Of a DNA stretch of 64,000 nucleotides, positions 44,396 through 54,862 are shown piece after piece. Positions within the stretch are counted from its first letter, which is position 1, and every line of letters begins with the position of its first letter. The stretch is taken from NCBI GenBank assembly GCA_030247885.1, contig JAPDRO010000003.1, positions 806,001-870,000 of the forward strand, read 5' to 3'. The position numbers were made by a program, and so were the translations under genes. A model generated the notes under the pieces. That model searched no databases and was not told the DNA's origin. It saw only the letters and a list, made by a program, of their open reading frames with translations. Origin of the DNA: Taxawa tesnikishii (nom. ined.) (lineage: Eukaryota > Ascomycota > Dothideomycetes > Dothideales).

Positions 44396-45540
44396 TTAGC
44401 CTAGCTGTTCGGTCCACGAAGGTTTGTAAGTGCCCCGGGGATCATAACTGAATCTATAGTACAACAAAGCTGTCGCAAGGTTCATAAGAAAGAAGTACCA
44501 AGCCAAGCCTGCCTCCACGGGCCGAGACTGCGGTGTTGGCCGGCCGTCCGGAGCAATGAACCTGTAATTCGTTGATGCGGATTGCAACGCTAGACCGGCC
44601 CAGAGTGCCAGCAAAGTCCCTGCGAGAGCACTCCAACCTGCAGAATCGAGCTTCGCGGCCAGAGTCGTTGAAGAGAATGCTAGAAGATAGATCAACGGCA
44701 CTGCTAGAGCTGCCAAGAGGTACAGAAGGGCGGGCAGAATTTCTTCGAGCCGATCACAATATGTCCATGAGTATACGGCAGGAGGGACGAAAGCCAGGCC
44801 TCCAGCGGCAAACAGTACCAACCCAGTAGCTTCCCCAACGCTTAATGCCCAGCTGTACTGGACCATGCAGAGATCTTTGGCCGCATGGATGAGAAAATAG
44901 AGCAAGAACGCGCCGCCAGCTGTCATGCACAAGTATGCAATGCTGGTCGCACCTTGCGCCCTTACGCCTCTTCGCAGCTCCGCGACGTCTTGGTGTGGCA
45001 TCACCCACCTTCGTGGTACCAGGACGAACAGTTCCGTGACAAAGAAAGAGACGAGATACATTCCAGCCCAGACCTTCGTCCAGACGAGTCCACCAAGGGC
45101 GAAGAGTTTTATCGCCTGTGGAATCGCGAAGAGAAAGAGTATCCACCGGAAGACAGCGTTGTGACGGAGATCGTTCCAGCTGCCTGCTTCGCGCCCGCCG
45201 GGTATATCATGGAACCGTTCAAGGACCAGTCTTGTAACGCCAGAGGGAAAGTTCGAGGTCTGGATCCAGTGGTGGAGCAAACGTCCGAACACGAAGATTG
45301 TGTCGAGCAAGCATACGACAGGTGAGCTTCGCAGTAGAGGGGCGATCGCGGTGGGAGCTCCGATTACCATACCAGATGGCTGGGTCATGGTGTTGAGGGC
45401 AATTGGCACTAAGCTCCAGAACGCAGTCTGCCATGAGACTGTTTGTGTGCCGGCTGCGCTCGTGACGGGCACGGCGACTACAGTCCCCGTCAGTAGGTTG
45501 TCCCCTACATGCGTGCAATTCTCTCCCCACCGTCAGACAT
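44396..45540 (-). CDS. Multi-pass membrane protein of unknown family, probable frameshift near start
   Basis: The open frame from 45472 to 44396 has about 7-8 hydrophobic segments (FRWILFLFAIPQAIKLFAL, MYLVSFFVTELFVLV, CMTAGGAFLLYFLI, ILPALLYLLAALAVPLIYLL, AWYFFLMNLATALLYY) and ends YKPSWTEQLG. No ATG opens it: the first in-frame ATG is at 45388, after protein-like sequence that stays open upstream to about 45536. An ATG at 45540 (MSDGG) lies in the neighbouring frame, and one extra base in the C run at 45525-45528 would join it to give 381 aa. That fits the single-base losses seen in nearby genes, but here it is only inferred. Alternatives are a start at 45388 or an unseen first exon. I do not recognise the family. 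The protein looks like an integral membrane protein of fungal endomembranes, function unknown. Confidence 0.7.
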
Positions 45541-46423
45541 ATCCGATGTTGCAGTCAAAACGCGGACACGTTACAGGAGATGTCGAGAAGCGTGTAGAGC
45601 CGAAGGACGGTGCATCGGACACAACATTACAATTAGAACTGGCTTTGCAAAGCCAACGACTGTTTCGTGTAACAGGCAAAGCTGCTCTCCAGCTCCGGCA
45701 GGCAAGAGGGGTGGGTGGATGGATCTAAATAGCCCAGGCGTTGCAAATGGCTGTTTCCTGGTCTCGTGGTGGGTGTACACATCCAATGAGAAGACGACGA
45801 GCAAGCCTCAATGTGTCCCTTGAGAAAAACGCGGGAGAAGAGCAGTATGAGCTGCGGGGTCATGTACACGTGTTAGGCTAAGGCGCGAGCACGCAGTGAG
45901 AGACCACTTCACCCACCAAAAAAGCATTGCAACATGTCTCGTACGCGTAGGGTTGGATTGGGGTGACTGGCTGCAGATAGAGATAGCCACATACCACGTG
46001 CATTAAACTATGCAACACATCTGAACTGCAGCAATCGAGTGGTCGCTTGCAGGTTTGTACTCAAAGCACCTGTGGATGAGCAGTGTTTTGTTCGTTTGCC
46101 ACGTCTTGCAAGGTCGTCATATTCGTATCCTTCGTGTAGTCTTTGCTGGCCGTGTGTCTATCAAGATCTCCATCATGCCGCCATTGCAATTTTTCCACAG
46201 GCAGCTGGGTTCGAGAGAATCATAACCATGATGTATGGACTAGATAGTTAAGCAGGGAGCAGAAACACATGCACAGTCGTGGGCTCCGACGCCAAGAGAG
46301 AAGTAGAAGTGGATGGTCGTTCCCTGAATCGGAAAGCGTGAATGACTCGACTCGCGCGACGATTCATTTGACGATCGCACTCTTTTCTCCGACACACCCA
46401 TTAGAACAATTTGGAACCTTGCA
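45541..46423. promoter_or_regulatory. Divergent intergenic region
   Basis: 883 bp between the membrane-protein gene and the DUF1308 gene. No gene, repeat or known element is supported. Confidence 0.4.
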
Positions 46424-47923
46424 ATGACAACTGCTTCCAGTCAGGAGGATACTCCGGACGACACTCCGGACGACGGCCTTAATGGACGCCAGTATCCAAG
46501 TGCAGCAGAACTGCTGGAGCGATGCCAGGCATTGTTCCAGGAATTGGAGGACTTCCGCAAACACTTAAAGTCCAAGAAGCAGGAGCACGATGTTGAATTG
46601 GGACACTTCCGCAACACGGTACGGTCTGAGATCAAGGTTCTCGAAAGACTGGCCGCTGCAGAGCAGCCTACAGAAGAAGAAGACGACGAGTCGGCGGAAG
46701 CGACGCAGCACACCGTAGCCTCATCAAACCTACCGTTTCTGGAATCGCTTTGGAACACGGTGAAGGCCTCCACCGGACTCGTTTCTGTGCAAAAGCGCTT
46801 TTACTGGGACATACCGAAGGAGGAGAAGAGGAAAGGCAATGCAGCAAAACCGCTAGATAAGCGGAAACATAGCGCTTTGGTAGACGTGGTGTCGAAAGAT
46901 GGGCTCGAATGGACAAAGGTGTCCCTAATCACAAACACGAGGCTGCTGTTCGATCTGGCGAAACAGGGTTGGGAGGTCGGGGACACCTCGTCCGAGGAAG
47001 ACGATGATGTGGAGGACGTGCGGAGGAAAGGCGAAGGGGATGAAGACAGCGACATCCCGTTGGTACGCATGACCAAAGATCTGTTCAAAGCAGCACAAGG
47101 CGTACGGATCAAAACACAGCATCCACGCATCCGGCTCGTCTTGCCGAAGATGGAAGAAGGACAGATCGAAGAAGTCGACCGGATCCTCGCCTCGCTACGG
47201 AAAACGGGCGCTACAGTTCATTGCTCGAACGAAGCGCCCGTGGAGCAAACTCTGAGTGCCGTTCTGCACAACCTCACTTCCGACCCGCTCGCAGGGCTAA
47301 CACCCACGCTGAACATCGACTGCACCATCCTGCTCGCCATCGTGTCCGATTTCTCCCACTGCGACGTGAATGCCGAACCCTGGTTCCACCGCGCCCTGAA
47401 GCGGCAGGTCGAGATCGAGGAAGAAGAGAACTTGCTGCCGAATCTCCTGTATCCTGCCATCAGAGCCCATGCGCTCGTCTGCACCCAGGAAGCGGCAAAG
47501 AGGATGCGTGAGATCGTCGACACGATTGGGACGCCCGGTGAGAAAGTCAGGACTGCTCTCCTTATGGGCGACGATGCCGCCAAATCTCTTGCCCAGATCC
47601 ACGCCGAGCTGGTGTCATGGTCGAAGTTCGCGGTACCGGAGGATCTACAGCTCCCTATTCGGATAGTGAACAAGGACAGTGCGGATGGGGCTCTGCCGCC
47701 GGTCGCGGAGCGTGTGCAACAGAGACTCACTGCCATCAACCAGTCCGTGTTTCTGTACGGCTGGGCTACGGGACATGCCGTAGTCACGTCAAACAGAACC
47801 GTGGTAAAGCAGATTGAGCATATCCTGAACGAGTACGCAGAGAGCGAGAAGGACTGGCCTAACATCTGGCTCTGTCCTACTGCGAGGAGTTTGGTGGGAA
47901 AGGAGAAGGGGAGGCGCGATTGA
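46424..47923 (+). CDS. DUF1308-domain protein (C7orf25/UPF0415-like)
   Basis: A single exon of 499 aa. The N-terminus has short Asp/Thr/Pro repeats (TPDDTPDD) and a helical region (ELLERCQALFQELEDFRKHL). The conserved part includes ALVDVVSKDGLEWTKVSL, an acidic loop, and the C-terminal block LNIDCTILLAIVSDFSH, YPAIRAHALVCTQEAAKRM, IVDTIGTPGE and FLYGWATGHAVVTSN. The Asp after LNI and the C-terminal Ser/Asn loops resemble a PIN-like nuclease fold that has been suggested for DUF1308, but I cannot confirm catalytic residues. Function is unknown, and it has no link to its neighbours. Confidence 0.8.
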   Translation: MTTASSQEDTPDDTPDDGLNGRQYPSAAELLERCQALFQELEDFRKHLKSKKQEHDVELGHFRNTVRSEIKVLERLAAAEQPTEEEDDESAEATQHTVASSNLPFLESLWNTVKASTGLVSVQKRFYWDIPKEEKRKGNAAKPLDKRKHSALVDVVSKDGLEWTKVSLITNTRLLFDLAKQGWEVGDTSSEEDDDVEDVRRKGEGDEDSDIPLVRMTKDLFKAAQGVRIKTQHPRIRLVLPKMEEGQIEEVDRILASLRKTGATVHCSNEAPVEQTLSAVLHNLTSDPLAGLTPTLNIDCTILLAIVSDFSHCDVNAEPWFHRALKRQVEIEEEENLLPNLLYPAIRAHALVCTQEAAKRMREIVDTIGTPGEKVRTALLMGDDAAKSLAQIHAELVSWSKFAVPEDLQLPIRIVNKDSADGALPPVAERVQQRLTAINQSVFLYGWATGHAVVTSNRTVVKQIEHILNEYAESEKDWPNIWLCPTARSLVGKEKGRRD

Positions 47924-48301
47924 ACTCGACAATGTATGTTGTGTTGGTTCTATGTTGCATCGATCTTGCAGGAACGATTTCCAGATACAACCCCCAATGC
48001 TCTAAGATGCATCAGAGCACCGGTCAAAATGCTCAACACCGGTTCGCCGGCAGAGAAAAAAACAGAAAACGCCTCGCTGGCAACCCCAACCTTGTCCAAA
48101 AAAAGAAAAGAAAAGAAAAAAAGAATACGTTCGCAGCCCGCCAGCCCCGTCACGGCTCCAAGTGCGGAGCAGCCGCAGGAGGATGTGCGACTAAACAAAC
48201 ACAGAGCTCGTTACCCATTTCTCATCAATCTCGAGCCCCTTAGATTTCCCTCCTTCAAACCCCTTCCCATCTCTCAAACAGTCGGCCCATCCTCCTCAAA
48301 A
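47924..48301. other. Intergenic, convergent 3' ends with A-rich tract
   Basis: 378 bp between the DUF1308 gene (plus) and BUD14-like gene (minus). It holds an A-rich AAAAG repeat at about 48098-48123 and C/T-rich sequence near 48245-48360. No gene is supported. Confidence 0.4.
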
Positions 48302-51300
48302 TCAAGCCTTCACTTCCTCTCTCCTCTCCTTCCTCTTCCCCATCCATCCCGCCAACAAGCCGTCCAGCTCGTGCTGTAACCCCTTGACCCTAGCTCCTTC
48401 CTCAGCCCACAACCCCTGCATGAGCGGATGGCTCTTCTCCACCGGTTTCACCCCACTTCTGTCGTGTATGACCATCAGCATGTCTCTGATGTCGTTCTCG
48501 CCATCCAGCCAGGCGCGCAAGTGAGCGTCAGACCAGGGGACCTGCGAAGGCGAGGAGGTCGACACGGAAGAGGGGGACAGGAGATGGGAGGAGGAAGTGG
48601 TGGTGGATGAAGAGGTTGAGGCGTTGCGCTGCGGAGCTTCGGTTTGCCGAGCGGGCGTGCTGGGCGGTGGGGTGGTAGAGAGTGCGGGTACGCGTGCGTT
48701 GAGCGGGTGCGACGGTTGCGGCGATTGCGGTTTCGAGGGCGTGGGAGTCGGGTCGTTGTCTGTTTGTTCGGGAGCCTGAGGCTGTTCTTGAGGCGAGATA
48801 CCCTTTTCGGACATGTCTTGTGGTAAAGAGATAACGCTTGGGGTATCCGTGGTTGGAGTGGAGTCGTCTGCTTCTTCCTCCTCCTCCTCTTCGTCTGCAG
48901 CCGCTTCTTCCCCTTCTTCTTCTTCCGAGGAGGAATAGCCTTCCAGCATAGTCGGTATATGGACAACTTCCGTGCCATGCATGAATGATGTAGAACTGCT
49001 GACCTCGACCGGACTCTCGGACAACCGCTCCTTTTCTTGTTCTTGCTGTTGAGGCTGCTGTGGACTAGGCGTAGCCTCCTCCTCATCGTCATCAAAGTCG
49101 TCCAGTTCAACGCGCTGTTTAGACCTCTTAGCCTTGACCTTCTTGGGCGTCTCTTGTGTGTTTTCAGCCATGAGCCTGCCAGCAATAGGCGAAAGAGGTG
49201 TCTGCTCGAATCTTGCTCCCAAGGCCTGGATGACAGGAGACCGCATGCGTATTGTAGGTGGTGGTGAACTCGACCTCCGGTGCTCCTTGGAATTAGTGTC
49301 CTCTTCCCGACCTGTTGGTGCTTCGTAGGCAACCTGCGAGCCTTCCAGCTCGGCAAGAAACTCCATTGGCACCTCCTGAGGTTTGGGTTCGGGCGCGGTT
49401 GCAGTCGTACTCGGCAGTGTTTTTGAAAGTTTACCCTTGGCCTGGCGGCCTCCCTTGTCTGCTGGTACGTTTCCATTCACAGGTGAGCTGTCTCCAGAAC
49501 GCGTAGATGGCTGCCTCGACATTTCTCCGGAGACCTTCTCGGCATCACTGATGCTATTGTCGTCGATGGACCCGGCTTTCTTGTCCTTCTTTTTGCTCTT
49601 GAAAAGACCACTAAGCATGCCTGGCTTCTTCTCTTTCTTCTTCTGAGCGTCTTTTGACCTATCCGGGGAGACTGCGACTTCTCAAGACTTTCGAAGCTGG
49701 ATGACCGCGTGTTGTCTCCGGAGCGAAGACTACTAGAATCGTCACGAAGCAGGTTGGGTGTCAGCGTGATCTTGCGTGTTTCCACTGTGTCGTCCTTGAG
49801 GAAAGAATCTGCGTTGCGTGGCGTGCCTTTACGAGACTTGAGCGGCGCGGCTTCTGGTTGTGCAGATCAGCAAGCTGTGCATGTTTGGTAAGCGTACTGG
49901 ACTTTGCAGAAACTTACCGGTCTTGTCCACCAGCGTTGGACTAGCCAGAGGCCGCTCATCCGGCGTCTTAATCTCCTTCACTGGGCTTGCCACTCTTGTT
50001 CTTTCGGGTTCAACAGAAGCAGCTTCCTTCGTCCCGTTGGAGATGGAAGTATCGGCAGCCCTCGCTTGTTCCTGTTCCACAGTCTGCGCGTGTTGCTGAC
50101 CGTCGTCCGACTGTGGGTCGGTGTCGAAAGCGTCGTTAATGGCGTGTTCCTCGTCTTCGGTGTCGTAATCGTAATCGGACGCCTCCACGTAAGTGGGAGC
50201 GGCAAACTGTACTGTCTTTGTATTTCGCCGCCTGATTGCCTTCTTGAGTGGATTCTTGGATTTCTCCGGAGCGTCACCAAGCATCGCGGCCGAGAGCTGG
50301 AACTGGATTAATGCATGATCATGGAAGAAGGAAGGGCGTTGTTCTTACATCCACGTTCCTGTGCTTGTTCAACCGCGCAAGACGTTCCGTAGGTGTCTCG
50401 ATGTGCTCAGCCGGGAGATATCCTGCTTTGAGTGAGCGGCCACGCCGATTGTAGAAAACCAGTTTGCAGCCTACCTATACTGCTGTCCTTGACGACCCGG
50501 ACGAGCCACCAGTAACTGTTGCTGTCGTCGAGCAGAACCATGGTATCACCTTTGGTGGCGTTTGCTTGACCTTCAACTGTTGCAATGAACGTGTGCAGCG
50601 CGTACACAAACTCGAAATCAATATCTTCTGTTTCTCGTAAGCATTCACCACCCCATCCGGAGTCGACAAAACGGTCATTTGAATAGTATGAAATGTCTCC
50701 GGCATCATCATCTCTGTTCGTATCCTGGTCAAAGTCCTCTGAGGTTTCAGAATCCGTGTCGGTCACCCAAGAAGAAGAAGAACCCGTCGGAGAAGCTGAC
50801 GCATCCTGAAAGCTAAATTCGAGGAGCGGATCGTGCTCCGGCAGTAGCATGTCAGTCAGGTTAGTATCCTCCATCTGGGTATTACTGTAGTTTTGCGCCA
50901 CGGCCAGTGCCAAGTTCTCCATGGATTTCATGTAGGGATCATACCTTCCAGGAAGCATGGAACCTGAGGGGATATCATGGTCCTCTTGATCCTCACCGTA
51001 TTCGCTTTCCATATCCTGGTAATTGTCGCGATCGTCGTAGTAGCCTTCGTCCTCGGTATACCCACCACAGAGATGATGATCCTTTGACGCGAAAGTGAAG
51101 TCATTATCGTCCGAATCGGCACTCGTGAACAATGGCCAATGCCGTGGTGTTTCGGTGGATGGTGAAGACGACCGCAGTGTTGAAGCTGGCGAATCGCGTC
51201 CCGTAGCATACAAAGGAAAACGTGCAGGCGCATTAACGAAAGATGAAGAGTCCGGTGTTATTGATACAATACGATTGAGCGCCATGCGTGTTGGAGTCGC

Positions 51301-51811
51301 ATTCGGCGTCAATGATGAAGAGCGTTGTGGCCAGATGTATGTAGGCGAAGAATCCGTATACGCACCATCATCGATCGAGGGAGAGCTCGATATGCGATCG
51401 AGCATGTCGTCGTCCGCATCGCTGCGTCCATCCGCGTCCGCACCGTCCGTCTCCTCTTGCACGCCGTTCCGTTGTCCTCCCAGCATTCCTTCCTCATTCA
51501 TGTGCTGGTCCTCGTGTATTCGTTCCGGCTCGGCGTACAGGTGTTGCCCTGCGGCATTCCATGCATCTTGCAAGTGCTGTTCCTCCGAATGCCTCTCATC
51601 AATAACTTGGCGTATTTCCGAAGCCTGATGAGGCGCGACAGGACCGGCGCCGAGGTCTGCGGTACGGGCAGGGTGCTTGCTGTGGTGTTTCGCCGACGGC
51701 GCGTCCTGGTCTTGCAGGTCGAGCGTGTCTCGAGACTTGTCAGTCGCCCGTTTCCATTGCAACCCCTCCCCGTTGATGCTTACCAGCTCTGACAATGTGT
51801 GGTCGCGACAT
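48302..51811 (-). CDS. BUD14: Bud14-like SH3 protein with PP1-docking motif, one apparent frameshift
   Basis: Five exons on the minus strand: 51811-51784 (start MSRPHIVRA), 51728-50475, 50422-50349, 50302-49918, 49853-48302. The acidic, Ser-rich first half is followed by an SH3 domain at about 378-437 (FEFVYALHTFIA, KGDTMVLLDDSNSYWWLV, GYLPAEHIE). Then comes KTVQFAAPTYVEASDYDY, in which KTVQF is an RVxF-type docking site for protein phosphatase 1. In yeast, Bud14 with the PP1 Glc7 controls cell polarity and formins. The last exon changes frame near 49665-49668 (a run of four G's on the plus strand): SLEKSQSP in one frame continues as DRSKDAQKKKEKKPGMLSGLF in the next. One extra base restores about 1,097 aa. 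A weak 47-nt GTCATC...TAG intron would also restore the frame but has a poor donor. Confidence 0.82.
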
Positions 51812-52807
51812 TACGATTATGGGCCCTTCCCGAGTGCCGAGTGCAGAGGTGGACGAAGAAGCGCGATTGAACAGGCAACGGTATCCGGGCTAGGATGAAC
51901 GAAAAGGCGAATGATAGCACGGCGAGGTGGTTAGGCGGTCATGAAAAGCGAAGTGTCGTTGGGTGGTGAGAAAGGGTGATGGGGAAACAATTGTTTCGTC
52001 CAACGGTTGCGCTCCCGGCGCAAGGTGGTTGATCTGCGAGAGCGTGCATAAAGCGGAGAGAGGCTCAAGATATCGCAGGTACCACTCGTTCCTGGCGGGG
52101 ATTGTTTTGTCGACAACGGTAACGGACTTTTGAAAAAGGCGGAGTCTATCAACAAACACTCAGGTCGGTGTGTTCGGCAGAAGTCAGAAGTCCGTTTTGT
52201 GTTTCAGAGCACTGTCTTCTGTCTTTCCAACAACACGACGCCGTGCAGAGGTCAACTCAACTTTCTAGAAGCGGGAACTCTCCTTGAACGTCGGAGGGAG
52301 GGCTGGTCGCGCCGCGGGCCCGTCGCTTCGCTAAAGTTTTGGATTAATTGTCGGCCCATGGCGGACAGGCTTCCGCTTCCGGAAGCCAAGCAGGGATTCC
52401 AACGAGGCTGGTGCGGCTCGCTCCATCGACACGAGGCGATCCGGGGATCATCTTCCATGTACAATACGATACTTCTCTAAGATACGGATCAATCTCCTAC
52501 TCACTCATACAGTACGTACTCTGCAGTGCGATGGATGTATCATTCAGTGTGTGGTTTGAAGTGCTTTCTCAAACCGCTGGGTCTCACAAGCCTGTACCGT
52601 GGCTCCACCTCCAGCTCCAGCTCGCAGAATGGTATATGAGTACGAAACCGTCCGCCGTTTCAACGCCCGCAGCGCATTGGAATGCGTCATGTCGCTAACC
52701 ACAACAAACACAACACAACCCTTCAGCAACAACATTCGGATCCGTGACCGTAGCCCTTTGTGCACACCGGCACCTAGAGGAACTGCTCAACGCATTCACG
52801 ACTGCCG
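51812..52807. other. Intergenic, promoter side of the BUD14-like gene
   Basis: About 1 kb between the BUD14-like start and the end of the tandem-PH gene, both on the minus strand. Only short overlapping frames occur, and no motif or repeat is recognised. Confidence 0.4.
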
Positions 52808-54155
52808 TCATGCCCTCTCGGCTTCTTTCCGCCTGACGAGCAAGCTCTTGAAAGCGCCCAGCCACTTCGCCAGCGCGTCTTCGTCTGGAGCGCAAAGCCT
52901 GTAGTTCCTTTCCTCGGTGATAATCTGCATGCAGAACCGCTTGCTTTTGCTGACTGGGTCGATGTCTACCGCGTTGATAATGCTGCCGAACGGGAGAACC
53001 AGCACTGCTGAGTACTCCTCCTCGCTCTTGTACAGAGCCAAGGATTTAGACCGTAGTACCATCCATAGCTTCTTCCATTGCCGGACTCCAGATCTTTGTT
53101 TTAGGAGGTAAATCCAGCCGTGGCAGACGACGCGCTCTTCGTCTTGCCGGTGGGACGGCCGCTGCTCCAGTACGACGTTCGGGTTTGACATCTGACTGGG
53201 ACTACGCGGACTTGGTCCCGGCCGAGGTGATGCGCCATACACCGCATTCGACGGGACATGCTGCATGCTGGTTGTGCTCGCTGCAGCGTGGTTCTCTGGG
53301 TAGGGCAAGGAGAGCGCTGACATTCTTGCTGGCCCAGAATCTGAAAAGTCCGAGTATGATGCGTGCTCGGGCCCCGAATACTCCAGCGTATGTGACGGCC
53401 TCCTTGGTCCATGTAACGCAGGGTCAGGCCTCGATTTTCTTAAAGGGGCAGACTGTGAGACCGGCTCCGGGTCTGACGAACTGTACCCTGCACCTCTATC
53501 CTCCATACGCCCCTGTATGCTGCCATCGAAGTGCCTCTCGAAGCCACGGAAAGTGCTCTTCGCGCCGCCAGGACTTGCTAGTATCATCTCCTCCTCTTCC
53601 TCGTCGATGCGCGCTTCCCGCCTGATCAGCTCCACCCATTCTTGCGCTTCCTTCTCGTTGCTGGCCTCCAAGTGGAAATTCCGGGAAGGCGAGAACAGCC
53701 CGAAGACGTGTTTAGCTTTACCCTTTGGATCCTTTTGGCGCGCAACTGCTGTGAGATCGGAGAGGTTGATTTGGTGTTTGAGCTTGCTTTCGTTCGAGTT
53801 TGGATAAATTGAGAGCAGGTTCGGCCGTAACACAATCCAGATGGTTTTCCAAGACTGGTCCTGCCGTCAGACACCCCTAAGCGAACAACAATGAAGCAGG
53901 GAGACGCACCTTTGTTTTCCTCGTCCTTTTCTGCACTTTCCCCGCCTTTATGACCCTGTCGAACTCGAAACTGCCATTCTGGTTGACTGGAGAGAAGGTG
54001 TCGAGCGTCAAATGGCCGCCGCGAAGGTTTTGTACGGATCGTGGTAACGGACTCGCAGATGGCGCGGGTGGTGTCTGAAGCCTCAATCCAGCGGGAGGAA
54101 TTGCCCTGGGTTGGGAGGCGGTAGGAGGTGGTGATGGCGAAGCGACCTCGGTCAT
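52808..54155 (-). CDS. Tandem PH-domain protein (Opy1-like)
   Basis: Two exons (54155-53910, 53860-52808) encode 432 aa. A Pro/Ser-rich start leads into PH domain 1 at about 60-165: FDRVIKAGKVQKRTRKTK, then across the junction DQSWKTIWIVLRPNLLSIYP, closing with EAQEWVELIRRE. A Ser/Pro-rich linker follows. PH domain 2 is at about 320-425: VVCHGWIYLLKQRSG, RQWKKLWMVLRSKSLALYKSEEE, IITEERNYRLCAPDEDALAKWLGAFKSLL. Two PH domains with this spacing resemble yeast Opy1, a phosphoinositide-binding regulator at the plasma membrane. The lipid specificity here is unknown. It is divergent from EFL1 and intact. Confidence 0.87.
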
Positions 54156-54530
54156 GGGGATATCGGGTTATTTGCGCGGATACGTTCTCTGCACTTTGCA
54201 ATGGTTTCGAGCTGTCCGGTCGTGTGCGATGTTGTGGAGGGTTTTCGAGCGAGGGATTGCGGGTGGCGGTAGTAGTTCTTTCGTCGCAATCGAAATGTTG
54301 AGTAGGTTGGTTTATTGGTAGAGGTCTCGGAAGGCAATTGTGCACAAGTGCTTAGTCGAACATGGCAGGAACGTCCAAATATCGGATGACGTGGTGACGG
54401 TTGGGGGGTGTCAGAATTGCATTGGAGAGTTCAAGAGATGGCGGGCAAGCGGTGACGATGCTGGTACAGCCCGATTGTGGGGTCGTCGAGGGGTCGCGAG
54501 GCGGGCGGATGCGAACCAAGAGTCGTTTTC

Positions 54531-54578
54531 CATCTCCATCTCCGTCTCCATCTGCATCTGCATCTTCATCTCTATCTT
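54531..54578. repeat. 6-bp tandem repeat CATCTC x8 (degenerate)
   Basis: Eight successive hexamers of the pattern CATCTC/CATCTG/CATCTT occupy 54531-54578. Confidence 0.8.
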
Positions 54579-54600
54579 AACTCGTTGCATAAGAAAACTC

Positions 54601-54630
54601 GTCACATCACGTCACATCACATTACATCAC
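54601..54630. repeat. 10-bp tandem repeat GTCACATCAC x3
   Basis: Two exact GTCACATCAC units followed by ATTACATCAC. The junction between the exact copies creates TCACGTCA, a CRE-like octamer. Confidence 0.75.
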
Positions 54631-54862
54631 TCACTGAGATAAACTGACTGTCGGCATCTCTCCAGGTCAGACCCCAGATCTTTCCGCGGAAAGTCAAAAG
54701 CCAAAAGTCAAGAGAGAGTCAGAACTCCATAGGTTACGCTCTCTGTTTCCGTCATACACACAGCCTATTCCACACTCCTCCGCGGTACCCTCGCAAAGTG
54801 CGCCTGCTAGAGGCAGCGACACAGCCAACCTTCCAAAGCCTCTGCAAGCCAAACCAGTCGCC

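Larger units (their letters stand above)
54156..54862. promoter_or_regulatory. Divergent intergenic region between tandem-PH gene and EFL1
   Basis: 707 bp holding two short tandem arrays (54531-54578 and 54601-54630, listed separately). The second contains TCACGTCA, close to a CRE/ATF site. No gene is supported. Confidence 0.45.

Noticed and set aside
48475-49476. 333-codon frame overlapping the last BUD14 exon
   Set aside because: Same-strand shadow in another frame, very rich in Arg/Pro as expected from out-of-frame reading of a Ser/Pro-rich exon.
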